Positions 9,942-19,899 are shown, numbered from the stretch's first letter. The stretch is 64,000 bases of DNA from Agrostemma githago (GCA_958450325.1 OY288241.1:49300078-49364077), one strand, 5' to 3'. The notes: generated by a model from the letters alone, not told the origin. Program-made: numbers and translations.

Positions 9942-12142
9942 CCCTTACTCGCCCTCGAGAAAGCACATACTAACTACCATACTAGCCGAATGGGTATTAG
10001 CGCACCCTACGCCCTTTCAACTCACGCGAGTGCACTTAGAGGAAAAGTGCACTCCGCAAGGCAAGTCGGGTCTTGCGACAAAACTGCGGATGCAACCGGA
10101 CACAAAACACAAAAACAAACAAACACACAAACGAACACATAATCGGTTGCACCCAAGGAAAACAAATACCGCTTCCCTCAAAAAGCGGTGAAAGAAGCAC
10201 CGATTTAGGACTCGAGGTAAGTGACAACGTTCCCAAGCTAGCAATACAAACCGAGGTGGACTAAAGCCTAATAGTATGACGATAAAGCAACAAAAACGTT
10301 GGTAACTTACCTAGGTCCTCCTAACCTTCTAAAAACGTACTACGGGACGATCGGCGGAGTGGGGAGTGATGATCCACGGTGTTAGTCGACACTGTAGGTA
10401 AGTGAGACCCCGCCCCCTTCAGCGTGAGCCAAGAGGGTCGTCCCGCGTCCAAAACCGCCTAACTAGTCCAAGTAAAAAGGTGGAAAACATGCAAAATGAG
10501 GGAAGACCGACTAATGCCGCTATCATCCTTCCTCGGGACTCGGTCCTTTGGTAGGCTCTTCACGGCAAAAGTCGGAAAAAGGCTTATTTTTGTGGGGTAA
10601 AGATCTTTTTGTGAAACGATTTTCTTTTGGCATTTTCTCTTTTCTTTAGCATTTTTGTTTTGTTTTGCCATGCCATTTCTTTTTCTTCTTATCTATTTTC
10701 TTTTTTGGCTTTTGTGCCTTTTCTTTCTCTTCATTCTTTTCCTTCTTTCATTTTTCTTTCTTTTCTTTTCTTTGCCCTTTTTTTTGGCAAGATTTGGCTT
10801 TTTGGCATTTCTTGACAATTAAGAAAGAGAGAAATCAACACTTTGCAATTTATTGTGTGGATATGTGTGGGAGGTAGGTAATGGGTATGTCGGGGTTGCG
10901 CATCCCCTTTCAAACCCACAAAAAGGTGGAGAACTTGGACTAATCAAACGATTCTAGACACGGTCACCTAAGGGACGGGACTCGGCAACCAAGGCCTTTT
11001 CACACCGTGGGTGGTCATAATGGTCAAAATGCAAATCCCGTAGTAAATCCCTAGTAAGCTAGCTGGACTTAAGGTAAAGAACCAACGAATTCATTGATTT
11101 AGGGTCATTCTACTAGACTAAAGTCCAAGACTCGATTTATACCACTAAAAAGGGAAAGTAAACACTTGCACACTAGCCTCTAAACCGGGTTTTCAAAAAC
11201 CATTTACACACAAGACACACAACAAAACACAAAACAAAGACTCAACGAAAACGAAAGAAAAAGAAACAAAAGCAACAAAAGAAGAACAACACAAAACAAA
11301 CACATAGAGAACACAAACACCACCCCTATCATCCAAATGAGCAACCAAATCAACCTCAAGCATTACAAAGCTCCACCCGAGCACACCGCATCACAATCTC
11401 CTCCAAACTCCACAAGAGATAAAGAAGAAAAAGGGATAAAGATGTTACCGGAAGTCTTGCAAGCTCTCCAAAGCTATCGGTGATTCAAGCAACCTATAAG
11501 GAAAAAGGAAGGCAAAACACGCACAACACAACAAATACACAATACAACGACAAAAAAGGAAAACACACAAAAGGAAAAATCTTTTTGATTTTTGTGAAAT
11601 TTTTTCAAATTTTTAGGGTTTTTAAAGATTTTTTTAGAAAAACTACGAAAATAAAACTAACTACGATAGAATATCGCTCCCCCCACACTTAAACCGAGCC
11701 ATGTCCTCATGCTCGATCGTAGTGTGCGGAAAGACAAAAGAAAAGAAGAGAAACTACAAAAATAAAGCTAAAAAATCAAAAATAAAGGTGAAGAAAAGGG
11801 TAGTAGGTGTCCGGCCGGGGTGTAATCAAGTCACCATGGGCCGAGACTAGAAAAGATATGGATGGGGAAGAAATAAAAAGAAGAAATAAAAGGAAATGGG
11901 AGGGGAGGACTAGGTGTAATCAAGTCACCTAGCCCGGATTCCGCCCAATTTCCACTAATTTCTAACGATTAATCCTAAAAAAAAAACTTAAATAAATAAA
12001 TAGAAATAAAAACTAAGGAAAAGAATTACCAATTGTCATTTTGGATTTTGAAGTAACTCTTGACGTAATCACGTCGTCAAGAGCCACTGGGAGCAATCAT
12101 GAAGGCCCCTAAGGCCACCCAATCGCCTCTTCATCATCGAGG
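9942..12142 (-). other. Element A 3' non-coding region
   Basis: No gene is supported. The region aligns block by block with 4707-6880 of element B. It holds a T/C-rich tract on the + strand (10615-10800), an A/C-rich tract (11200-11330) and the internal PPT-like site. A run of ten A at about 11977-11986 is eleven A in copy 2. Confidence 0.7.
11676..11692 (-). promoter_or_regulatory. Internal polypurine-tract-like site in A
   Basis: The - strand reads TTTAAGTGTGGGGGGAGC. It repeats the core of the 3' PPT about 1.75 kb upstream of it and is shared with element B. Confidence 0.5.
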
Positions 12143-13755
12143 CTAGTATTCACCGTCATCATCATCATCCCCACCATAATCATCGTCATCACCGTCATCA
12201 TCATCATCACCGTCATCATTATCATCACCGTCATCATCATAATCCTCATCACCCTCGCCCATGTTCACATCCCAAGCGTCCTCCTCCTCGAACTCCTCAT
12301 CGTTAGTCACACCGCCACTAGTGCTAGGGTTACCGTGGCCTTGGAAGTATTCCGGTCTATACCACGATGGGAGGTTCCCTTGCGGGTTTATATACCCTTG
12401 CTGAGCTAGGAGGTGGTACCCGGGGTATTGGGCATAGTAGTCATCCCTCCTATATGCTCGTATTGCCCAAGATGTAGGGCATTAAGCATAGCGGCCATAG
12501 AAAGGTCGGCCGGGGGCGAAGGGTAGACAAAGGGAGTGTAAGGTGCATACGGAGGGACGTTAATAAATGACGGGGGGGGGGGGGGGGTGGGATAGTAGTG
12601 TTGGGGTAGTGTAGCTTGTTGTTGTTGTTGTTGTTGTGGTCGAGCCGGGAGTTTGGGACGAGCTTGAGGTCGGGGTCCATGGGAGGAGGAGGCACCTTGA
12701 TCACTTCCGATAAAAGGCAATAAAAGATTTGGTTCTTGAACCGGCACGGCGGACCGTTGCAAAGGCGCAAGGGCCGGAAGTGTATCGCACGGTAGGAGAA
12801 AGTGCGTCCGACCCCCCGTGCTTCGAAGGTACTTTCTAAGCCTATTATCATAATTAATCCATCGATGATACCTAGATAAACGGTCCTCATCTAATCGTGT
12901 GCCCCCCAGCACGGAGATTAAACCGTCCTCCCTAAATGTCGGACTCGCTCTCTTGGCTAGATGAGTAACAAGCCCCCCAATAGCAATTTCTCTCAAATGC
13001 TTTCCCCCCTTGGCTATCTTCTCGAAATGCTTGGCTAGTGCAAGTGCGACGTCGGGGGTGAATCGTTTTTGCCTCTTTAAATTCAAGTACCCCCCGACTA
13101 AGGTTAGCTCTTGCCTAGTGTAGGTACCCATCTCACACCTCCCGAAAATAGTACCCGCTACAAAACGCTGCCATATACGTATGACCGGGTGGTGGACAAG
13201 GCGACTAGACAAGTGTCTAAGATCCACAAGTGTGAGACCCGTGATACTACGCCATACGTCGGCCACATTAAAGTCATTGGGTACCCGACCATCGGTAACC
13301 TTCGGAATGCCGAAAAGCTCACCGAAGTCGTCGAGGGTGTACATAAGGGATGTGTTATTGATTCGGAAATAAACCCGGTGCGGTCGGGATCTAATTTCGA
13401 GACGAAAGCTACTTAGGAACTCTAAAGTGAGTTGCCTATAGGTGAGCTCATGCATGTCGAATAGAACTTCCATACCCATCCCGACAAAGAATTCCCTACA
13501 TTGGTCCAAAATTCCAAGCTTTCGAAGAATAATTTTGCATATGAATCTAGTTGGTTCGAGGGGCTTACCAAGGAGCTTGATAAATTTTTCCTTTTGCTCG
13601 TCCGACCCAAAAATCAGACTGGGAAACTCCGGGAGACGAGCAATTTCCTGCTCTTCAACCTCGACCATGGGCTCGGGCTCGGGCTGGGCTCTCGAACTCG
13701 AAGCATCCTTTCTTTTTCTGCTAATCACTGATCCCCCTCTCTTCTTTGGTGCCAT
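12143..13755 (-). pseudogene. Athila-type ORF2 of element A (frameshifted near its C terminus)
   Basis: The open frame runs from the ATG at 13755 (MAPKKRGG, basic N terminus) to a stop at 12406, about 449 residues. It resembles the plant 'Arabidopsis retrotransposon ORF-1' (Athila) family: the central part with LTLEFLSSF, YTLDDFGELFGIP and the LGG/H-rich segments is typical. A Gln run and a Pro run follow. In another frame from about 12440 to the stop at 12143-12145 the sequence still encodes a Tyr/Gln-rich segment and then a long Asp/Glu/Gly tail, so a single frameshift near 12440 appears to have cut off roughly 95 residues. The role is unknown; the family sits where env-like genes lie in Athila. 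An upstream in-frame ATG at 13848 would add a hydrophobic, signal-like stretch (WWVLALICGKEIFLFLVYY). The internal palindrome array and a CT-rich leader lie just upstream. Confidence 0.7.
12572..12587. repeat. G16 homopolymer inside ORF2 (copy 1)
   Basis: This encodes the proline run on the - strand. Copy 2 has 17 G at 32508-32524, which moves the frame and ends ORF2 early there. Confidence 0.9.
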
Positions 13756-14311
13756 AATGGATGATGAAGACTTAGAGTGATAGTATACCAAAAACAAAAA
13801 TATTTCCTTCCCACAAATAAGAGCTAAAACCCACCAAAAATACCTCAAAGAAGCTTAATATCGAAGAAATAAGCTACCCAAGTGAAGCTTAGCAAGACAA
13901 ATCGAGTATTAGAAGTAATACCAATTTTCGGATTTTGAGAAAAATGGGCACAAAAACTCGATTTTTTTTCAATTTTTGGGAGTTTTGAAGGTAGAAAATG
14001 GGTTTAGGATACTTATGGATGAGATAGAAATCGATTTTGTGAAGTTTTGGAAGTGATTTGGTGAAGTTTGGTGGAGAAATTGAGGATTAATGGTGATTTT
14101 GGGGTTAGGTTTTGAAAATGGGGGTTTTGGAGAGAGGTTGAAGATGAAGATTGGTAGAGTTGTGTTTAGTGATATGGGAATGGGATGGGTTGGGTTGGTT
14201 TAATAGGAAGGTTGTAAGAGGGAAGGGGTTAATAGGAAGGTTGTAAGAGGGAAGGGGTTGGGGCGGTTCGTCTGGGTCCCAATCGGGCGAACTAGGCTCG
14301 AGGCAAGGCCG
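13756..14311 (-). other. Leader upstream of ORF2
   Basis: On the - strand this is a CT- and A-rich stretch without a supported gene. It contains a 29-base direct repeat (about 14195-14255) ending in CCTATTAA, a weak TATA-like site, and then the ORF2 start region. The composition is like a plant 5' UTR. Confidence 0.45.
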
Positions 14312-14600
14312 TCCCGATCGGGAAGGAAAATCCCGATCGAGTTTTCCCACAATCCCGAACGGGAAAGAAAAATCCCGATCGGGATGGGCTCACAGTAGCC
14401 GCTCCAAATTGCACCTGCAACCCGATCGGGAAGAAAAATCCCGATCGGGTTTTCCCACAATCCCGAACGGGAAGGAAAAATCCCGATCGGGATGGGCTCA
14501 CAGTAGCCGCTCCAAATTGTACCTGCAACCCGAACGGGAAGGAAAGTCCCGATCGGGTTTTCCCACAATCCCGAACGGGAAGACCTTTTCCCGAACGGGA
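14312..14600. repeat. Internal palindrome array of A (U3-like, 108-bp repeats)
   Basis: Twelve palindromes of TCCCGATCGGGA or TCCCGAACGGGA type occur here, arranged as about three repeats of 108 bases (gatgggctcacagtag recurs at 14383 and 14491). The spacer ctcacagtagccgctcc...tgcacct resembles the spacer of the LTR cluster, so this is a U3-derived module placed ahead of ORF2. Confidence 0.85.
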
Positions 14601-14918
14601 TGGGCTCTTCTAGGTCGGGAAGAGTCTCCTAACCCTCTATGGCTCCCAAAAGCTTGTTCCAAGCTTCAAAAACCGACTTTCCAACACACGATCCAAGCTA
14701 AAACAATGACCACTCCTCCTTAGGAGGCATTTTCACTTCACACCTACCACAATAAACTCAAATAACACATCAAATTCCCTCCCTCACAACGCTCATCAAT
14801 CATCCATAAAATCTAGAAATTCACAAACTCAAACGAACTACAAGAGAAGGATATATATACAAAGGGACGGTTCTTGTGGAACTCCGTCAAACCAAGGTGG
14901 TACATTCTTCATTCTTTT
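14601..14918 (-). other. Spacer between the 133-residue frame and the palindrome array
   Basis: No gene is seen. The aaagcttgt..aagcttcaaaaaccgactt motif is shared with element B near 7531-7562. Confidence 0.5.
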
Positions 14919-15320
14919 TCAACAACCAAAATTAGTTCCATCTCCATCAAGGGCACGAAGGAACAAGTCGAAGGCCCTAGCAAAGTCTTCAATCAAGCTC
15001 GAGATATAACCGACCACATACCAAGGCTCTTCATGGCCTTGCCTTGACGTTCCCGGGGCATCCCTATCTTCCAAGTTCAACGATTTGAACTTGTACTTTT
15101 GGTCTTTGGGGACATACCCAAACATCCACCGGTCTTCATGTGGCCCCAAGGGAGGCTCATCCTTCTCCTTGCTTTTCAATTTGTCATCAAGCCCATGAAA
15201 TGGGCACTCATCCTCTCCACTCTCGGAGTCATCATCTTCAAGTTCACAAGAGTTCTTTTTCAAGCTTTGTCCCGATTCTCCCCTAGATCGATGTCTTTCT
15301 TGGCTTGGATCATATCGCAT
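14919..15320 (-). CDS. 133-residue frame overlapping the end of gag-protease
   Basis: This frame overlaps the last 61 bases of the gag-protease gene in the -1 phase. It is acidic near residues 25-40 (ELEDDDSESGEDE), and its end is homologous to the end of the B gag-like frame (7846-8342), where the same sequence is fused in frame to upstream coding sequence. I infer it is the displaced tail of the ancestral polyprotein, reached either by -1 frameshifting or no longer translated. I see no canonical heptameric slippery site in the overlap. Function unknown. Confidence 0.45.
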   Translation of the reverse strand: MRYDPSQERHRSRGESGQSLKKNSCELEDDDSESGEDECPFHGLDDKLKSKEKDEPPLGPHEDRWMFGYVPKDQKYKFKSLNLEDRDAPGTSRQGHEEPWYVVGYISSLIEDFARAFDLFLRALDGDGTNFGC

Positions 15321-18094
15321 GACTCATGGGTAGTAGGCGAAGTGTTACCTTGGAGGTCAAACACTAGCTTCTCTTCGCCTAACTCGAATGTGATCCTACC
15401 ATTCTTCACATCGATCATAGCACCGGCGGTATGTAGAAATGGGCGCCCAAGAATAATGGGAGTGATAGCATCTTCCCGCATATCGAGCACGATGAAGTCA
15501 ACCGGAATGAAGAACTTACCGATTCTCACCGGCACATCCTCTAGCACCCCCAATGGTCGGTTGAATGAACTATCGGCCATTTGGAGCGTGATAGAAGTAC
15601 TTATAAGCTCTTTCATCCCAAATCGGCAACAAATAGAATAAGGGATGATGCTCACACTCGCACCCAAATCACATAATGCTCTTTCGATCTTGTAGTGGCC
15701 TATGGTGCAAGGGATCGAAAATCTACCCGGATCCTTCAACTTTGGAAGCGTAGAACCTTGAATGAGCTCGCTCACCACTCTTGTGAACGCAATGGTCTCT
15801 TCCTTGTCGACGGATCTCTTCCTAGCCAATATTTCTCTCATAAATTTTCCATAGGCTGGGATTTGGGTGAGTAGCTCGGTGAATGGGACATTAACATCCA
15901 ACTTCTTCATAATGTTAAGGAACTTGTCGTATTGAGTGTCCACCTTAGTCTTCATTTGCCTTGATGGGAAAGGCAACTTGATTTGGTATTTATTCTGCTC
16001 AATCGGGGTGGACTCTTCAAATGACACTTTTCTTTTTCCCTTGTCTTTTGCTTGAAGTGGGGGAAGCTTGTCTTGTTGGGGTTTCTCAATCTCCCATAAG
16101 ACTTGCTCCTCCATTGGATTATCAAAGCTTGAGCTTTCTTGAATTAGAGATGCCATTTTCTTTGTCGGTTCTTGCATTGGCTCTTGCTCACTAGGGAATG
16201 GAGAGGAGTCATAAGATGTACCTCTCCTTGTGGTGATGGCATTTACATGCTCAAATTTTGGTGTTTCACCTTGAGAAGGTAGTTGCCCTTTTTGTCTTGA
16301 GGAGCTCCCCGAAGCAAGTTGAGATACTTGAGTTTCAAGCATCTTCATACGGGCATCTCTTGTCGCGTTTTCCCCTTGAATATAAGCAAAGAGCTCTTGG
16401 TGGTTTCTTGATATGTCCATTTGACTCTTTTGCATATCCATCATAGATATTTGAATGTCGAATCCCCGAGGTGGAGATGATGGATTATGCGGAGTATCGG
16501 TGAGGGCTAATGGAGTACCATAGTCATGAATAGGAGACCGGCTCCTTGGCTTGCTTTGTTGTTGATTGCCTTGAGTTGCTTGATGTTGACGGTTCCCTTG
16601 GAACCCATGAGAATTGCCTTGATTAAGGCCTTGATTGTTGCCATGGTTGTGGTTTTGATAGCCTTGGTTGAAGTTCCCTTGTTGGAACCCTTGATTGTTG
16701 TTGAATGAACCTTGGTTACTTTGCTTGAAGTTGTTGAAAGGCCTTGAGTTGCCTTGGTAACCTTGGTTGTTGTCCCTTAAGGGAGGTGGAACATAAGAAC
16801 GATGTTGTTGTTGGTGTTGAAAAGCTTGTTGTTGAGGGACTTGATTGGAAGCTTGGTATTGATTGGAATAGGAAGCACCTTGCTTGAATGCTTGAAAGGC
16901 ATTCACTTGCTCAATACTCCCTCTACAATTCATAGGGTCATGACCAACGATTCCACAAGTGTCACACATGCCATAATAAGGCAAAGGAGGTGCAAATCCT
17001 AAAGCATTCACTTCATGAATTGAGGCTTGGTTGGAGGAACCGATGCTTTGGACTTGAGTGAGGTGACCTTGAAGCTTCTTGTCAATGGATTCCATGTGTG
17101 TCTTCAATTGAGCCCCAAGGTCAATGCTTAATTGAGTTATAGCATCAACCTCGTGCCTACCTCCTCGATTTGCCTTCCTAGGCCTAGAGTATTGCGAATT
17201 ATGCACCGCCATCTCTTCGATTCTCGCCCAAGTTTGGTCATCATCGACCTCGGTGAACCTACCATTGGAGCCCATGTTGAGTATAGTTCTTGAGTCCTCA
17301 TAAAGACCATTCCAAAATTGTTGGACTAAGAACCATTGTGAAAGTCCATGATGAGGGTACGATCTAACCAAAGACTTAAACCGCTCCCAAGCTTCATATA
17401 AGCTCTCTTCATCCCGTTGTTGGAAACCGGTGATGGAGGCCCTAAGCAAATTGGTCTTTTCCGGAGGGTAGAAAGTTTGGTAGAACGCCAATGCAAGCTT
17501 CTTCCAAGTGTCGATGCCCATGGTTGCCCTATCGAGACCTTTAATCCATTGCTTCGCTTTTCCAATAAGAGAAAACGGGAAGAGTACCCAACGAATTTGA
17601 TCTTGAGTAACCCCGGGTTGAGATATAGCGTCACAATAATCGGAGAAGGTCTCCATATGTTGGTGCGGGTCTTCGGTGGGAAAACCACTAAATTGATTCC
17701 TTTCCACAAGTTGAATGAAGTGGGTCTTGGCCGTAAAATTTCCGGCATAAGCGGCCGGTAGAGCATTGGGTCCCGGCAAGACGTCTTCTGTGAATGTAGA
17801 GTGAGAGGAAAATTTCGGCATTATTGGATGTAAGGGAGAAGATGGTGTAGATGGAGTTGAAGTAGATGTAGAAGGGGAGCTAGGACTAGAATCTCCAAAG
17901 GGATTGGTGAAATTCCCTTCGGCCGTCTCTCGATATGCTTCCTCAATATCGCTTCCTTGAGCTTGCTCTTGATGGGTATTGCTTGCACTTGGTTGAGAGA
18001 TCCTAACCCGATTAATTGTCCGTTGGCGAAAAGCTCGAAAAAGCCTCTCCAGCTCTGGATTAAAGAGAAAGGATTCGCCTCCCCGCCTAGGCAT
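15260..18094 (-). CDS. Gag-protease polyprotein of element A, copy 1
   Basis: This 944-residue intact frame starts at MPRRGGESF, 30 bases after the leader hairpin. A plant retrotransposon Gag domain spans roughly residues 110-300 (AKQWIKGL, FYPPEKTNLLRASI, LYEAWERFKSLVRSYPHHG). A CCHC zinc knuckle is at 377-390 (CDTCGIVGHDPMNC). A Gln/Asn-rich linker covers about 400-520. A retropepsin-like aspartic protease lies near 790-910, with the catalytic DLGAS at 809-813 and ILGRPFLHTAG near 879-889. The frame stops soon after the protease, where autonomous Athila elements continue into reverse transcriptase, so pol has been lost. Gag would form the particle and the protease would mature it. The long uninterrupted frame argues for recent selection or a recent origin. 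Copy 2 differs by one residue (Ile to Lys). Confidence 0.9.
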   Translation of the reverse strand: MPRRGGESFLFNPELERLFRAFRQRTINRVRISQPSASNTHQEQAQGSDIEEAYRETAEGNFTNPFGDSSPSSPSTSTSTPSTPSSPLHPIMPKFSSHSTFTEDVLPGPNALPAAYAGNFTAKTHFIQLVERNQFSGFPTEDPHQHMETFSDYCDAISQPGVTQDQIRWVLFPFSLIGKAKQWIKGLDRATMGIDTWKKLALAFYQTFYPPEKTNLLRASITGFQQRDEESLYEAWERFKSLVRSYPHHGLSQWFLVQQFWNGLYEDSRTILNMGSNGRFTEVDDDQTWARIEEMAVHNSQYSRPRKANRGGRHEVDAITQLSIDLGAQLKTHMESIDKKLQGHLTQVQSIGSSNQASIHEVNALGFAPPLPYYGMCDTCGIVGHDPMNCRGSIEQVNAFQAFKQGASYSNQYQASNQVPQQQAFQHQQQHRSYVPPPLRDNNQGYQGNSRPFNNFKQSNQGSFNNNQGFQQGNFNQGYQNHNHGNNQGLNQGNSHGFQGNRQHQATQGNQQQSKPRSRSPIHDYGTPLALTDTPHNPSSPPRGFDIQISMMDMQKSQMDISRNHQELFAYIQGENATRDARMKMLETQVSQLASGSSSRQKGQLPSQGETPKFEHVNAITTRRGTSYDSSPFPSEQEPMQEPTKKMASLIQESSSFDNPMEEQVLWEIEKPQQDKLPPLQAKDKGKRKVSFEESTPIEQNKYQIKLPFPSRQMKTKVDTQYDKFLNIMKKLDVNVPFTELLTQIPAYGKFMREILARKRSVDKEETIAFTRVVSELIQGSTLPKLKDPGRFSIPCTIGHYKIERALCDLGASVSIIPYSICCRFGMKELISTSITLQMADSSFNRPLGVLEDVPVRIGKFFIPVDFIVLDMREDAITPIILGRPFLHTAGAMIDVKNGRITFELGEEKLVFDLQGNTSPTTHESCDMIQAKKDIDLGENRDKA

Positions 18095-18123
18095 ACACTA
18101 CACACTAGAACAAACGTGAGAAT

Positions 18124-18148
18124 ACCTAGTGCTTTATAGGCACTAGGT
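18124..18148 (-). promoter_or_regulatory. Leader stem-loop of element A
   Basis: Nine-base perfect stem (ACCTAGTGC with GCACTAGGT) and a 7-base loop, placed between the primer site and the gag ATG. Element B has the same hairpin with paired changes (24600-24624). A packaging or dimerisation signal is the likely role. Confidence 0.65.
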
Positions 18149-18299
18149 AACGACAATAAACAACCACAACTAGAGACAAAGAGAAAAGAAAGCTAAGAAA
18201 GCAAGAAAAACTAGAGAATATTCACAAGAGATGATAGAAGGGTACAAAGGAGGGTAACTAAGTCTAGAAATAAGCAAACAAAGTCTAAACAATGCACCG

Positions 18300-18319
18300 T
18301 CCCCGGCAACGGCGCCAAA
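18300..18319 (-). promoter_or_regulatory. Primer binding site (tRNA-Asp type) of element A
   Basis: The + strand reads TCCCCGGCAACGGCGCCA, the 3' end of plant tRNA-Asp including CCA, directly next to the 5' LTR. This primer site is typical of Athila elements. Confidence 0.9.
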
Positions 18320-19352
18320 TTGATGGTGGGATTTGTCGTGGATCCCGCCACCAAATAATAACCGGCTAGCACCTAACGGTAGTTAGGGTAAGTCGGGTCG
18401 TGTCCACGGAGACGGTGTCGCAAGGTTTAGACTCAATCGGCCTAGAACGAGACTAGGTCACCAAACAAACACGAAGAGCTACTAATTGGTGAATTATGAT
18501 GAGAGGAGAAGAAGAAAGTAGACTAATGATGAACTAGACTATAACAATGCTAAACAATGCTAATAATCAAACTAAGTAGCAAACTAAAGAGATGATGCTA
18601 ACTAAGAAGATGAATCAAATATGAAGAAGAAGTGGGTTAGGTCGGGTTCATAAGTGTAGTAGGGTGACTTGGGTGGTCAAGGGTGTAGATGACTCCTAAT
18701 TGCTAGATTCGGTCCGGGCGGTCGCAACTTAAACCGATGTCGATGACTATTCTCAACATGTCCACACACAAAACAAACAATGAGTAGAAGAAGACTAGCA
18801 TGAGAAGCATGGCCACTACAACTCAAGCAAGCAATTCAACAAACACATGGTATGCCATGTATATGACTAACAACAAAGATTCAATCTTTACCCCTAATCA
18901 AACCCTAATCACCCATATTCTACCCTTAATCCCCCTACTAACCCACAAGTAATCTACTCACTCATAATCAAAGATAAACTAACAACAACAAGAGAAAACC
19001 ACATCACAATCCAAACACCCATTATCAAGAACAATAACAAGAACACTAAGTAAAGATTCAAACTTGGGTAAATAACAATAAACAAGAGAAAGGAAAGTTA
19101 TACCAACAAGAGGATGATGAAAAAGATTCAAACTTGCATTAATAGGAAACCCAAATAATCTCCAAGGTTGTCAATCTTGGATGAGTCTTCAAGCAACTTC
19201 TTAATACAAGAACTAACTATAACTAGATTAAATTAAGATTAACTATGGATTAACTAAAGATTAAGAGAGATTAATTAAGGTTTACAAATCTTGAGAGAGG
19301 CCTAAGAGAGTCTAGGGTAAGGTAAGATGCCTAAAACAATACAAGAGGGAAG

Positions 19353-19360
19353 TATTTATA
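19353..19360 (-). promoter_or_regulatory. TATA box of element A 5' LTR
   Basis: TATAAATA on the - strand, 55 bases downstream of the last U3 palindrome; the likely promoter of the genomic RNA. Confidence 0.7.
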
Positions 19361-19414
19361 GAGTTCCGTAAGTGAGAGGAATAAAAGAAGGAGACGGAAC
19401 ATAGACTGGGTCAT

Positions 19415-19557
19415 TCCCGATCGGGAATGGGAAATCCCGATCGGGAAACTTCCACTTTCCCGATCGGGAATATGTGATCCCGATCGGGAATGCTTCACAG
19501 TGGCTACGTCCTTTGTGCACCTCATCCCGATCGGGTTTGAGGCCTTCCCGATCGGGA
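19415..19557. repeat. U3 palindrome cluster, A 5' LTR
   Basis: Six palindromes with the intact core CCCGATCGGG, four before and two after the cacagtggct spacer. Confidence 0.9.
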
Positions 19558-19899
19558 TGGGTCTTGTAGGCCTCCCTTAAGAGCTTTTTCGTCCCTCCTT
19601 GCCTCTCATGGGTTTCTCGTCGATTCTCGGGACTTGGGATCGGGTCTCGGAGGCTCGGGATTGGGTCCCAAGGTCTCGGGGTCGAATCCAAGGCATCGAG
19701 TGATCGTTCCTCCGCTTCGTTGGCTCCGAAAAGTGTATGTATTGAGTCGGAATCACTCCAACTCTTCACGAATGGTCTCGGGAACCTGAAACGAGCTAGA
19801 GGAAGCATAAGTAGCCCATCAACCGCTCCCAAGGAGCGATTCCGCAAGGAAAATGGGACCAAAACACAGTAAAATAAGCGCTACAAACTACACTTATCA

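Larger units (their letters stand above)
8348..19899 (-). mobile_element. Element A: non-autonomous Athila-like LTR retrotransposon, copy 1
   Basis: The 11,552-base element is read on the - strand: 5' LTR 18321-19899, tRNA-Asp primer site near 18300-18317, leader hairpin, gag-protease (15260-18094), a 133-residue frame (14919-15320), an internal palindrome array (14312-14600), Athila-type ORF2 (about 12143-13755), a 2.2 kb non-coding region, polypurine tract (9926-9941) and 3' LTR (8348-9925). A perfect 5-base target duplication flanks it. There is no reverse transcriptase, RNase H or integrase, so mobility would need enzymes in trans. The LTRs differ at about 15 positions in 1,579 (about 1%), more than the two tandem copies differ from each other. 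TR-GAG-like non-autonomous elements are the closest known class. Confidence 0.92.
18321..19899 (-). mobile_element. Element A 5' LTR
   Basis: 1,579 bases, starting TGATAAGTG and ending CACCATCA on the - strand. All six U3 palindromes (19415-19557) have intact CCCGATCGGG cores, and a TATAAATA box follows at 19353-19360. Confidence 0.95.

Noticed and set aside
15099..17766. Long + strand frames opposite the gag-protease gene
   Set aside because: Antisense shadows of a strongly supported coding region; the same in copy 2.
18300..18319. tRNA-Asp-like sequence
   Set aside because: Only the last 18 bases of the tRNA are present, next to an LTR; it is a primer binding site. The same applies at 24730, 38237 and 44667.
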